Source of the DNA: Carya illinoinensis
Taxonomy: Eukaryota; Streptophyta; Magnoliopsida; Fagales; Juglandaceae
Length of the DNA: 64,000 bases
NCBI RefSeq assembly: GCF_018687715.1
Contig: NC_056766.1
Span: 17,664,001-17,728,000, forward strand
Reading direction: 5' to 3'
Part shown: positions 25,550 to 35,364 of the stretch, in pieces
Layout: every line of letters starts with the position of its first letter
How positions within the stretch are numbered: the stretch's first letter is position 1
The notes under the pieces: generated by a model
What the model was told of the DNA's origin: nothing
What the model saw: only the letters and a program-made list of their open reading frames with translations
Database searches by the model: none
Made by a program: the position numbers and the translations under genes

Positions 25550-25880
25550 TGTAACACTCAGGTCCAGTGCCAAACTGTTTTAAAAAAAAGTTGGATTTAT
25601 GTACGAAAACCCATTTAAGTTTTCAAATCTATTTTTTAAAAATAGACTACGGGCCTAAAATCTCTGTTTTGGAGGATTATGATTTTCTTTAGACTTATAT
25701 TTAGGTTAAAATTCTGATTTTGCATTCTGAAAATAAAAATATTTTGATATGCATTCTAAACTCTATAAATACTCATGTTTGCATTCTAGTATATGTTTTC
25801 TACTTACTGAGTTGTTGATAACTCACTTTTTATCTCTACAATATTTTTCAAATAATCTTGATGGTTCAGTTGAAGAGCAA
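25550..25880 (+). repeat. Family-B 3' LTR, truncated
   Basis: It follows a polypurine tract (25,540-25,549) and carries a TATA-like CTCTATAAATA near 25,770. It matches the left-edge family-B LTR in reverse (25,770-25,875 against 1-110). It breaks off in the middle of the LTR and joins family-A LTR sequence. Confidence 0.75.
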
Positions 25881-27416
25881 TCCTTTTCCCAAACCACCAT
25901 TTTCCCAGAAAATGGATCAAAAGCCTCAAAACTAAAACTCGCCATTTTCCCAGAAAATGGCCCGCATCCGAAAGCCATAAAACAAACCGGTTATGCATGC
26001 ACCATGATCTCCCCTAGGGATCATCCGCACACCCTGGCTATGTGCCACACCGCAGGTAAGGACCACGCATGTGACACCTAAACGAGCGATGCCCAGACTC
26101 GCTCCCCGCGCGTACCTGGCCGGGCCATCCTCTAGCCCCGCTCCCGTCGTCGCCCTGCGACAACTCAGGGGACGTCACTCAGTATTATCCACTCCCGAGT
26201 GACCAGAGGAGCTCCACCGAGATAATAACTCATCCTGGCTTAGGCTCGTGAGACACACGCACCCGAAAATCCAATCACGCCAGCAAAACAGGGTTTCTCA
26301 AATAAAATAAAATACACGTGCATGCACCATGCAAATGCAATTATCAATGCACAAAACAAACAACCAACCATAAACAATATATCAAGCAACTCCGTCCCCC
26401 ATCCATCCGACCCCCGAACTCCTCGGACTCAGTCCGGAATCAACCAACCAGCAGATTAATTAATTGAAAGAGCAATATATATTTAAATCTGAAAATAGGG
26501 TTTGGAAAATACTTACAGCGCTATATGACAATTTTAGAAAACATGCGGCGTTGCAAACGGTGCCGAAAAAGCAACGTCACAGTGAAAATTCACTGTGGCC
26601 GTGGGTTGTGAAAAACTCACTTTTGAACGGGGACAAACTAGGGCTTGGGATTGATAGGGAATGGTCTAGGGATGGTTGTGAAGCTATTGGAAGTGGTGGT
26701 TGGCCGTGGGTGGTGGCGGAATCGCCGGAAAGAGGCCGGATTTCCCAAAAAGGAAAGCTAGCTCGTGGGAGCTATTCCGGTAGTCGTTGGAGGCCGGAAA
26801 TAGGTGGGTTAGGACGGAAAGGGACCGGTGATGAAGTGGTGAAGAAATGGTGGCCAGAGGTGGAGCGACGACGGCGGATCGGAACAAAATCCGTGCAGCC
26901 TTTGGAGAGCTTTTCAGGGCCAAACGGCCGGCCGGATGGGGGTGGAAATCGGTGGGGAGGTGCGCCGGAGGGAGACGAACCGAATGGCACCGGTGGTGAG
27001 CCACACGGTGGCCGGACGGCGGTAGATCGGGGTGAGAGGCGTTCCGGCGTGAGGGAGAGAGAAGAGAGAGAGAGGTCGGGGGGGCTCGAGCGGGAGAGGA
27101 GAGGGAAAAAAGAAAGAAAGAAAAAAGAAAAAGAAAGGAAAAAGGAAGAAGGAAAAAGAGAAAAAGGAAAAAGAAAAGGAAAAAGGAAAAGAGATATAGG
27201 GAAAAAGATGAGGTCTAATCCTCGGTCCGGGAAAACAACACTAAACCGCCAAAAAGAGATTAAAAACCATAAAACAACTAAAGGCAATAAAACACAATAT
27301 CAAATAAATTAAAAACTAATTTTTAAAACACAAATAAATTAAAATAAATAACTAATATATTAATTAAAATAAAACAACCATTTCAGCGAAAATACACTCA
27401 AAAGCGGGTCATCACA
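25881..27416 (-). repeat. Family-A gypsy LTR, 5'-part missing
   Basis: Homologous to the right two-thirds of the 2.33-kb LTR at 36,679-39,007, from the CCACCATTTTCCCAGAAAATGG block onward, ending GCGGGTCATCACA. The first several hundred bases of the LTR are absent at the junction with the family-B LTR. The 282-codon plus-strand frame at 26,464-27,312 and the minus-strand frames opposite are LTR sequence, not genes. Confidence 0.8.
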
Positions 27417-27478
27417 TTATCATCAAAATCCGTGTGTAGATTTATAATCACATGAAACTTGAAACCTTGGGTTCAACA
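27417..27478 (-). repeat. Stub of Copia 3' LTR
   Basis: It matches the last 60-odd bases of the 5' LTR copy (35,301-35,364), ending TTCAACA. The rest was lost when or after the adjacent gypsy LTR arrived. Confidence 0.85.
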
Positions 27479-27500
27479 ATCTCTCCCTTTTTGATGATGA
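27479..27500 (-). promoter_or_regulatory. Polypurine tract of the Copia
   Basis: The minus strand reads ATCATCAAAAAGGGAGAGAT immediately before the LTR TGTTGAACC start, the expected plus-strand primer position. Confidence 0.8.
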
Positions 27501-27645
27501 CAAATACTTGATAGAATTTGAAACCTGTATTAATACTTAAGCTTCCCCTGAACATATGCGTTAGTTTTTCAAGCAAAAGTATAAACATAATTCCGAGCAT
27601 ATATAACAAGTTTAGCAATTTAAACAATGTTAATATTCTAGTCTA

Positions 27646-27668
27646 AAACTTCTCCCCCTTTTGGCATC
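27646..27668 (-). promoter_or_regulatory. Second polypurine tract-like motif
   Basis: The minus strand reads ATGCCAAAAGGGGGAGAAG about 170 bp before the LTR-proximal tract. It is similar in form and is a stronger G-run than the proximal one. Confidence 0.5.
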
Positions 27669-27869
27669 ATTAAAAAGGATCGGCAGCAAGTAAATGGATT
27701 GAAGAAAACGATGCGTTTAATAGTCACTGTAGATAGTTGAAAAAGGAGCCGTCCGTGACCCGACAAATGCTGCAAAGTCTCGAGGCCTAACTCTATGAAT
27801 TTAGTGCGGCTAGAGATTTAAACAATCGTCTGATGTTGTTGACAAACGTGATTGAAGGCTCTGAGTTAC

Positions 27870-27878
27870 TATAAAAAA
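27870..27878 (+). promoter_or_regulatory. TATA-like box upstream of first antisense ORF
   Basis: TATAAAAAA lies 77-85 bp before the ATG at 27,955. It is on the strand opposite to the retrotransposon genes. Confidence 0.4.
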
Positions 27879-27954
27879 ATGATCACTTTCATCTATCGGA
27901 TGTTAAAAAAATAATCGCTTCTTGACCTGAGTTCTGTTTTTCCACAACGATAGA

Positions 27955-28405
27955 ATGGCTGAGCAATTCTCTTCCACTAATTCCAGACTTGAATCAAGAA
28001 CCCTTGACGCATCAATCATCAATCTTCTCTCCTGAGGCCGTCAATACCATGATAGGAGCAGAGAACCGTTTTTCTAATAAGGCTGATTCTGAGATTATTG
28101 CAGAATCAAGAATGCTCAGTAGTCAATATGCTGCCTCTATTACGATCATGTCTCGGAGGTTAATAGCAAGGGTGAGTGAGATTGATCATCTTAACATGCA
28201 AATATTTGAGTTACGACAGAAGCTTGCTAATAAGGATAGTGAGAATAAAAGGCTAAAGCAAGAAAACCAAGAGTTGAAAAAATTTACAGATTGGTATGCT
28301 CATGATCTGCAACCACGAATAGAGGAGCTGGAACGAGAAAGGGTTCAGATACAAGGTCAACATCGGCAGATAACAGCAGAGGTTCATCGTTTACTAGAAA
28401 AATAG
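27955..28405 (+). pseudogene. Antisense coiled-coil ORF 1 of the Copia
   Basis: It lies on the plus strand, opposite to gag-pol, between pol and the 3' LTR. An ATG at 27,955 (MAEQFSS) opens a frame that stops after about 26 codons. The related main frame, from about 27,989 to the stop at 28,405, is offset by one base, so a small indel has probably split the gene. The main frame encodes about 135 residues, mostly helix-forming: an ADSEIIAESR segment, an SRRLIARVSEIDHLN segment and a strong coiled coil (KDSENKRLKQENQELKKF). It shares order and spacing of these segments with ORF 2 at 28,649, so the two look like duplicates. There is no known catalytic motif. Function unknown; SIRE-type elements often carry an extra env-like ORF here, but in sense orientation. 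Confidence 0.5.
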
Positions 28406-28537
28406 GGACAATTTACTGTTAATCTCTCTGGCTTAGTAAGAAAACTTTTGACAATGTGTGTCGAGCATATCTTGTATTTCTTTTGACTAAATAAGATTTG
28501 AAAAGATAATAGTTTGTCTTATTTTTTATGCTATCTC

Positions 28538-28544
28538 TATAAAA
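28538..28544 (+). promoter_or_regulatory. TATA box upstream of second antisense ORF
   Basis: TATAAAA in the context CTCTATAAAATCAG lies about 105-110 bp before the ATG at 28,649. The stretch between is C/T-rich and leader-like. Spacing resembles that at the first antisense ORF. Confidence 0.45.
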
Positions 28545-28648
28545 TCAGTCCTGAAGTTCATCCAATCCGCATCAAGTTTTCATCTCATCTCTATAACTCA
28601 TCTGCATTCTTTCAACATTCTCGTTTTAAGCCTTCTATTCTTTTCTCA

Positions 28649-29086
28649 ATGGCTCATTCTTCTAACATTTCTCTAGATCCATCCATGAGGTATTCTGCAT
28701 CTCAACCTCCTGTCCTTTCTGCAGCTACCATTGGTGCCATGTTGTTGCAAGAAAATAATAATCTGACTAATAAGTCAGATTCTGATGCTATTTATAACTT
28801 AGTGAGTCTTGGGACTCACTACTCTTCCTCTATTGTTGCCTTTTCTCAGCGGCTACAAGCCAAAAATCACGAAGTTGAAAAGCTCAAAAAACAAATTGTT
28901 GTACTTCAACGAATTGTTCAAGAGTCTCACACAAGGGAAGGAATCATTCGACAGAAGAATAAATAGTTGAAATCTTTATTAGATTCTTCATTCCGCTTGT
29001 CGGTTCCCATGAATAAGAATGACATGATATTGTATGAAGAGAATGAGCGTCTCAAACATGAGACTAAGAATCTCAAGTTTATGTAA
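28649..29086 (+). pseudogene. Antisense coiled-coil ORF 2 of the Copia
   Basis: The ATG at 28,649 (MAHSSNISLDPSMRY) begins a frame that reaches a TAG at 28,964-28,966. The same frame then stays open and still coiled-coil-like (ending ERLKHETKNLKFM) to TAA at 29,084-29,086, so the TAG looks like a single premature stop in a protein of about 145 residues. Visible parts are a Ser-rich N-terminus, an NKSDSDAIYNLV segment, a SQRLQAKNHEVEKLKKQIVV coiled coil and a second charged helix. The parts correspond one for one with those of ORF 1. No transmembrane segment or signal peptide is evident, so an env-like role is not supported. Confidence 0.5.
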
Positions 29087-29134
29087 AAGTATTTAAAAAA
29101 TCTATCTCTATTTTTATTGACTTTGGTCTATCTT

Positions 29135-32100
29135 TTAAGAGATATTCATTGCATGCATCATACCTATTTCTCTTCTGATCATACATAATCTATCTTCTGA
29201 TAAAGGCTTTGTGAAAATATCTGCTAACTGATCGTGTGTGTTTGTGAACTCTAATACTATATCGCCTTTCTGCACATGATCTCGAAGAAAATGATATCTT
29301 ATTTCAATATGCTTAGTTCTAGAATGTTGTATTGGGTTCTTTGAAAGATTTATAACACTTGTATTATCATATTTGATTGGAATGTGATTATACATGAGTT
29401 TAAAATCTTCAAGTTGTTGCTTCATGTAGAGAACTTGAGCACAACAACTACCTGCAGCAACATATTCTGTCTCAACAGTAGACAGTGCAACAGAATTTTA
29501 TTTTTTACTAAACCAGGAAACTAGTGCATGACCTAAGAAATGGCATGCTCCACTAGTGCTTTTTCGATCTATTTTACAGCCAGCATAATCTGCATCTGTG
29601 TAACTAATTAGATCAAAAGATGTGTGCTTAGGGTACCATAACCCTAGGTTAATTGTACTACTAAGATATCTAAGAATGCGCTTAACTGCAATTAAATGTG
29701 ATTCTTTTGGAGATGATTGAAAGCGTGCACATAAGCACACACTAAACATAATATCTGGTCTACTGGCTGTTAAATATAATAAGCTACCAATCATACCTCG
29801 ATATATTTTCAAGTCAACTGGCTTACCGGATTCATCTTTATCAAGTTTAGTTGATGGGCTCATTGGTATTCCAATTTCTTTAGCATTTTCCATCCCAAAC
29901 TTCTTCAGTAATTCCTTAATATATTTTGATTGATTGATGAATGTCCCACTTTTTGCTTGCTTAATTTGCAATCCGAGAAAGAATGTAAGTTCTCCCATCA
30001 TGCTCATCTCAAATTCTTCCTGCATAGTCTTAACAAAAACTTGACACATATTTTCATTAGTAGCACCAAATATTATATTATCAACATAAATCTGAATCAA
30101 AAGAATATCATCATTTTCATATTTAATGAAAAGAGTTGTGTCGATTTTTCCTCTTGAAAAATCTTTTTCAATCAAGAAACCACTGAATCTTTCATACCAA
30201 GCTCTAGGAGCTTGTTTAAGTCCATATAGTGCTTTTGTGAGTTTGAAAACATGATTTGGGGAAATATGATTTTCAAAACCTGGAGGTTGCTCAACATATA
30301 CCTTTTCATTTATAAAACCATTTAAGAAAGCACTTTTAACATCCATTTGAAAAAGTTTGAAATCTTTATAATAAGCATATGCAAGTAGCATTTGAATAGC
30401 TTCTAATCTTGCGACAAGTGCATATGTCTCATCATAATCGATTCCTTCTTCTTGATTAAAACCTTGAACTACAAGTCGAGCCTTATTTCTAGTAATGACT
30501 CCGGACTCATCTTTCTTGTTTCTAAAAACCCATTTTGTTCCAATAATAGTATGATTTTTGGGTCTAGGAACAAGTGTCCAAACATCATTTCTTTCAAATT
30601 GATTCAACTCTTCTTGCATAGCTAGAATCCAAGATTCATCAAGAAGTGCGTCATCAATATTTTTAGGTTCAATTTGAGATAGAAAAGCAGTATGATTGCA
30701 AATATTTCTAAGAGATGATCGAGTACTTACACCTTGTGAAGGTTCTCCCAAAATTTGTTCCACTGGATGATCTTTCACAAATTTTCACTATTTGGTTGCA
30801 TCTTGTATTAAATTTTGAGGATCTTTCCTAATGGCTCCATGTTGAACTTCCTCTATTGTTTTCTCTTTGTTGAGATTGAGACTTTCCATGTTATTTATAT
30901 CTCATGTTTCTTCATCAATAGATTTCTTGGAGAGTGGAGAATTAGATTCATCAAATACTACATGCATAGATTCTTGTATAGTCAAAATCTTTTTATTGAA
31001 TACTCTATAAACTTTACTATTAGTAGAATATCCGAGAAAGATATCTTCATCAAATTTTGTATCAAACTTGCCTAAATTATCCCTGTCATTCAAAATAAAA
31101 CATTTGCATCCAAATACATGAAAGTAACCAATGTTGGGCTTTTTCTCATTCCAAAACTCATAGGGAGTTTTATCTAATTTAGACCTTAGCATAACTCTAT
31201 TTATAACATAACATGCAGTACTTACCGCTTCGGCCCAAAAATAACTAGGCAAGTTGTTCTCATTGAGCATTGTTCTTGCCATCTCTTGAAGAGATCTATT
31301 TTTCTTCTCTACTACCCCATTTTGTTGAGGAGTTTGGGGAGCAGAAAAATTATGCACAAAACCGTTTTCATCACAAAATGTTTCAATATTTTTATTAATA
31401 AACTCTTTTCCCCTATTACTTCGGATACTTGAAATAGTATAGCCCTTTTCATTTTGAATTCTCTTGCATAACTTGGTAAAGGCATTATGTGCCTCATCTT
31501 TATGAGTAAGAAAGATGACCCAAGTATATCTAGAGAAATCATCAATAATAACAAATGCATAATATTTTCCTCCTAGACTTGCAACTCTATTTGGTCCAAA
31601 AAGATCCATGTGTATCAGTTGCAATGGTCTAGTAGTGGAAATATGTTTCTTAGTTTTAAAAGAAGTTTTTATTTGTTTACCAAATTGACATGCATCACAA
31701 ATTTTGTCTTTAAGAAAATTTGTTTTTGGTAAACCTCTCACAAGATCATTTTTTGAAAGTTTGGAAATAAGTTCCATATTGGCATGACCTAATCTTCTAT
31801 GCCATAGCCAACTAGTTTCATTTTGAGCTGAAAAGCAAATAGTATCTTGTGAGGTAATTTCTTCAAAATCGATTGTATAAACATTATTGTTACTAAAAGC
31901 AATAAAACAAATATTACAATCATAATCATTCAAAATAATGCATTTATCCATTTTAAAAATAACTGTAAATCCTTTATCACATAATGGACTTATGCTCAAA
32001 AGATTATGTTTTAAACCTTCAATAAGTAGAACATCTTCAATTATGAGAGAAGATTCATTACCAATTTTACCTATTCCCACGATCTTCCCTTTTGAGTTGT

Positions 32101-32224
32101 CTTCAAATTTCACGTGTCCTTCTTCTTTAGATTTAAGATCAAAGAACTTAGTCTTGTCTCCCATCATGTGTCTTGAACATCCACTATCTAAAAACCACTT
32201 GTTTTTGCTTGTGGATGACTTCAT
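29135..32224 (-). pseudogene. Copia pol: protease, integrase, RT, RNase H
   Basis: One continuous minus-strand frame encodes, in order: an aspartic protease with intact LDSGCSRHM; a GAG-pre-integrase segment (LWHRRLGHAN); an integrase core (HMDLFGP, then IRSNRGKEF); RVT_2 reverse transcriptase (from WVFRNKKDESG) with YVDN in place of YVDD; and an RNase H tail ending in LADIFTKPLSEDR. Three stops break the frame: TGA at 30,902-30,904, TAG near 30,786 and TAA at 29,498-29,500. The integrase catalytic Asp in the SDxG motif is Asn and the second RT Asp is Asn. All these are explained by G-to-A or C-to-T transitions, as expected for old methylated copies. The polyprotein would normally make and insert the DNA copy; this one cannot. 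Confidence 0.92.
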
Positions 32225-32282
32225 GCATACCTATAAAAACAATTAAAATGATTTTTCTTGGTACACAAGTTCTTTGGGTCAT

Positions 32283-33901
32283 TTATTTATTAGTATTAGA
32301 AGAAACAAGATTTTTAGATACCCATATGGCCCTAACAGTCATTGTATGATTTCTTCTAATAGGACAAGTATGATAATTATAACCATTTCTATTACAGAAA
32401 TTGCAAATAGCATGTGACATATATGAAGAACTTGAATGATTATAATAATATCTTTTTTTGACAAAATTATTTTTATGAAAAGAATTTTGATTATTGGTCT
32501 TTGATATAGAAGGATTATCAAAGAAATTTTTATAAAGTTTGTATTTTTGTTTTGGCATATATCCCAAGCCTGGCTTGTCAAAAACACATCTTTGACTACC
32601 AAGAAGTTTTTCAAAATTTCTTTTTCCATTCGTAAAGTTTTCAACAATATTTTCTAAATCGGTTTTCTTCTTATTCAATTCAAGATTTTCAACTTTCAAA
32701 ATGATATTTTCTTTTTTTAAAATATCAATTTCATTTGTTAAAGAAAAATTTTTCTTTTTCAAAGCAGTATATTTGATACCCAATTTTTCAAATTCCTCAT
32801 AAACTTCTTCTAAAACATTTTGCAGTTCTTCATATGAAGGATTTTCAATATTATCAAGATTTGTTACCTCAATGTCATCTTTAGCCATAAGACAAAGATT
32901 TGCTGATTTTTCATTGCTTGCTTCACTATCTGAACTACTTGAATCATTATCCCATGTAACTTTCATTGCTTTCTTGCCCTTGTTTCGATGTTTCTTTAGT
33001 AGAGGAAAATCTGACTTGATATGACTAGGTTTATTGCATTTATAACAAATTAAAGTGTCATTTTTACCTGAATCTTTCTTGGAAAACTTTTTGAAGGATT
33101 TCCTCGGAGGAGTTCTATTTTTCTTCAAGAACCTTTGAATTCTTCTTGTTATCATCGCAACTTCTTCATCTTTATCGTCATTTTCCTCATCTTCTGAGGA
33201 ACAGCTTTAAGTGCTAAGCTCTTCTTTGGCTTTCCTTCTTCTTCTCCTCTTTTCAATGTGTACTCATGGGTGATAAGTGACCCGATGAGTTCATTGAATT
33301 CGAGCTTCTTGAGGTCTCTAGCTTCAAGAATCGCTGTAACTTTTGATTTCCAACATTTTGGTAAAGAGTTGAGAATTTTTTTTATTATCTCCACCTTGGA
33401 ATAAACTTTGCCAAAAGCTGTCAAGCTGTTTATGATGTTAGTAAAATGAGTGTGCATACTAAAAATATATTCATTATCATTCATCTTAAACATTTCATAT
33501 TCATGAGTAAGAATATAAATTTTTGATTCCTTGACTTGCGAAGTTCCTTCATAAGTTACTTTCAAGTTATCCCAAATTTCCTTTGCCGTAGCGCAATTCA
33601 TTATTCTATTAAACTCATTTCCATTAAGAGCATTATATAATAAATTCATAGCAGTTAAATTTGAAGTATAAAGTCTATCGTCTTCACGATCAAACTCTTA
33701 TTCTTCCTTTTTGACCTTTACTCCATCAACCACTTTTGTTGGAATATAAGGTCCATTTACAATACATTTCCAGATTTCTCTACATTGAGCTTGAAGAAAT
33801 ATTCTCATTCTAACTTTTCAGAATAAGTAATTATCTCCACAAAAGACTGGAAGCCGACTGCTAGATTGACCTTAATCAAATGAAGCTGCAATGTTAGCCA
33901 T
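32283..33901 (-). pseudogene. Copia gag (UBN2-like) with zinc knuckle
   Basis: A likely start ATG lies at 33,901 (MANIAASFD), 45-60 bp inside the primer site. Early stops interrupt it (TAA at 33,872, a TGG-to-TGA type change soon after, another TAA near 33,700). From 33,649 to 33,152 a clean UBN2-like gag frame follows (AKEIWDNLKVTYEGT, LTAFGKVYS, TLKRGEEEGK). A -/+1 shift near 33,152 leads to the C-terminal frame (33,155-32,283), with CYKCNKPSHIKSDF, where the last Cys of the CCHC knuckle has been lost, and then a coiled-coil region. Structural protein of the virus-like particle; broken here. Confidence 0.88.
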
Positions 33902-33946
33902 AAGATCTTAACTCAAAAGATAGTTAATCTTAAAATAGAGCTCTTA

Positions 33947-33958
33947 GCTCTGATACCA
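33947..33958 (-). other. Copia primer-binding site
   Basis: The minus strand reads TGGTATCAGAGC, complementary to the initiator tRNA-Met 3' end, two bases inside the 5' LTR. Confidence 0.9.
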
Positions 33959-33960
33959 AT

Positions 33961-35364
33961 TGTTGCCCAGATGACTAACACAAGAGGGGGGATGAATTGA
34001 GTTGTATTAAAAAAAAATAACAATTATAAATCAAATATATAATATAAAATATAAACAAAATATGAAATAACAATAAATATAAAGAGTAAGGGTAAGAGAG
34101 AAGCAAACTCAGTATGTTAACGAGGTTCGGCCCCACTGCCTACGTCCTCGCCTCAAGCTACCCCTTGAGGATTTCCAAATTCACTATTCAACCTCCTTCA
34201 AGTGGAGATAGAAACCTATTATACCTTTGAACAACACCGCTACAAAGGATCCGTGTAGAACACCCTCTACACTTGCAATCACCTTACACGTGGTGATTCA
34301 ACTATTCCCCGTGTAGAATACTTTCTACACACACAAGGGTTATACACACCCTTTTTCTGATACAAAAGCTGATAGTGGGTAGGTTATCAGAAAACACTCC
34401 TCAATGAGTGAAATAAGAACAATACAGCGCAAACTATATCTCTCAAAATGAACAAGGATTAAGGCTCAATACTTAGAGAAGAGAGAATGAAAGCTTTGAA
34501 TGAATGTTGTATGCTCTTAATGTTGTGAATGTGAAGCTCTCAAATGATCTATTTATAGGCATATGAGACTTCATATTCAAATTTAAAAAGATTCACATGT
34601 CAAAGACAACATCATTCACTTTTTCAAAATATTCAAATAAAAGGTTCTTCTTTTTCAATTGTCAAAGACAACATCATTCACTTTTTCAAAAAAATCAAGT
34701 TTAATCTTTTACTTTTGGCATATGACAAAATGAGCACACTTTCCTTTTCAAAAAATTCAAACCTAATCTTTTACTTTTTGCATATGACAAAAGGAGCACA
34801 CTTTCCTTTTCAAAAAATTCAAACCTAATATTTTACTTTTTGTATATGACAAAATGAGCACACTTTACTTTTCAAAATTTTCAAACAAAATCATCTACCT
34901 TTTGTATAAGTCTAAAAAAGCATCAATCACTTTTGAAAATATTCAAATAAAACATGCACATGTGAAAGATGACAATCAATCATCTTTAATATTTTCAAAG
35001 TTCAACCCTTTAATCAAGACATGTACATGTAAAAGATGACAATCAATCATCTTTCAAAATTTTCAAATTTAATTTTCAAAAATATTCATGCACATGTGGA
35101 AAATGTATTTTAATGCTTTATGATAAAATATTAATTTTGAGCATTAATCCTAATTTCGAATTTTAAGAGATTTACAACATTACTCTATGACTTTAATGTG
35201 AACTTGTTTCCTTCTTGCTCATGCTTGGTTCTTTGATGTGCTTGATTCCATTGTATGGACAACTTGAGCTTGAAACTCCTTTATTCTTTGAATTCATTTG
35301 TTATCATCAAAATCCATGTGTGTAGATTTATAATCATATGAAACTTGAAACCTTGGCTTCAACA
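33961..35364 (-). repeat. 5' LTR of the SIRE-type Copia
   Basis: 1,404 bp, starting TGTTGCCCAGATG and ending TTCAACA on the plus strand. It is homologous to the solo LTR at 8,751-10,026. It directly abuts the LINE sequence at 35,365. Confidence 0.92.

Larger units (their letters stand above)
20798..25880 (+). mobile_element. Family-B gypsy remnant hosting nested solo LTRs
   Basis: A 5' LTR starts at about 20,798 (AACACCCAAGTTTAGTGCC), is interrupted at 20,823-24,248 by another LTR, and resumes to about 24,830. A PBS-like TTGGTATCAAA follows, then about 700 bp of non-coding leader. A polypurine tract (AAGGAGAGAA) precedes a second LTR start at 25,550, whose opening AACACTCAGGTCCAGTGCC matches the first. 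No gag or pol lies between them, so most of the interior is deleted. The leader matches, in reverse, the leader of the element at 1-5,005. The 3' LTR stops abruptly near 25,880. Confidence 0.75.
27417..35364 (-). mobile_element. SIRE-type Ty1/copia retrotransposon, inactive
   Basis: In minus-strand order: 5' LTR (33,961-35,364), primer site, gag, then protease, integrase, RT and RNase H in copia order, a 1.6-kb region with two opposite-strand ORFs, two polypurine tracts and a 62-bp stub of the 3' LTR. The gag (UBN2-like plus zinc knuckle), the integrase and the long segment after pol fit the SIRE/Maximus lineage. Multiple stops and lost catalytic residues make it defective. Most of the 3' LTR is replaced by a family-A gypsy LTR ending exactly at 27,416. 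Confidence 0.9.

Noticed and set aside
26464..27312. 282-codon plus-strand frame and a 171-codon minus-strand frame
   Set aside because: They lie inside a family-A LTR. Homologous LTR copies give similar charged or hydrophobic low-complexity frames from purine-biased sequence.
27955..29086. Antisense ORFs as a sense env-like gene
   Set aside because: They run opposite to gag-pol and have no signal peptide or transmembrane segment, so the env-like label does not fit.
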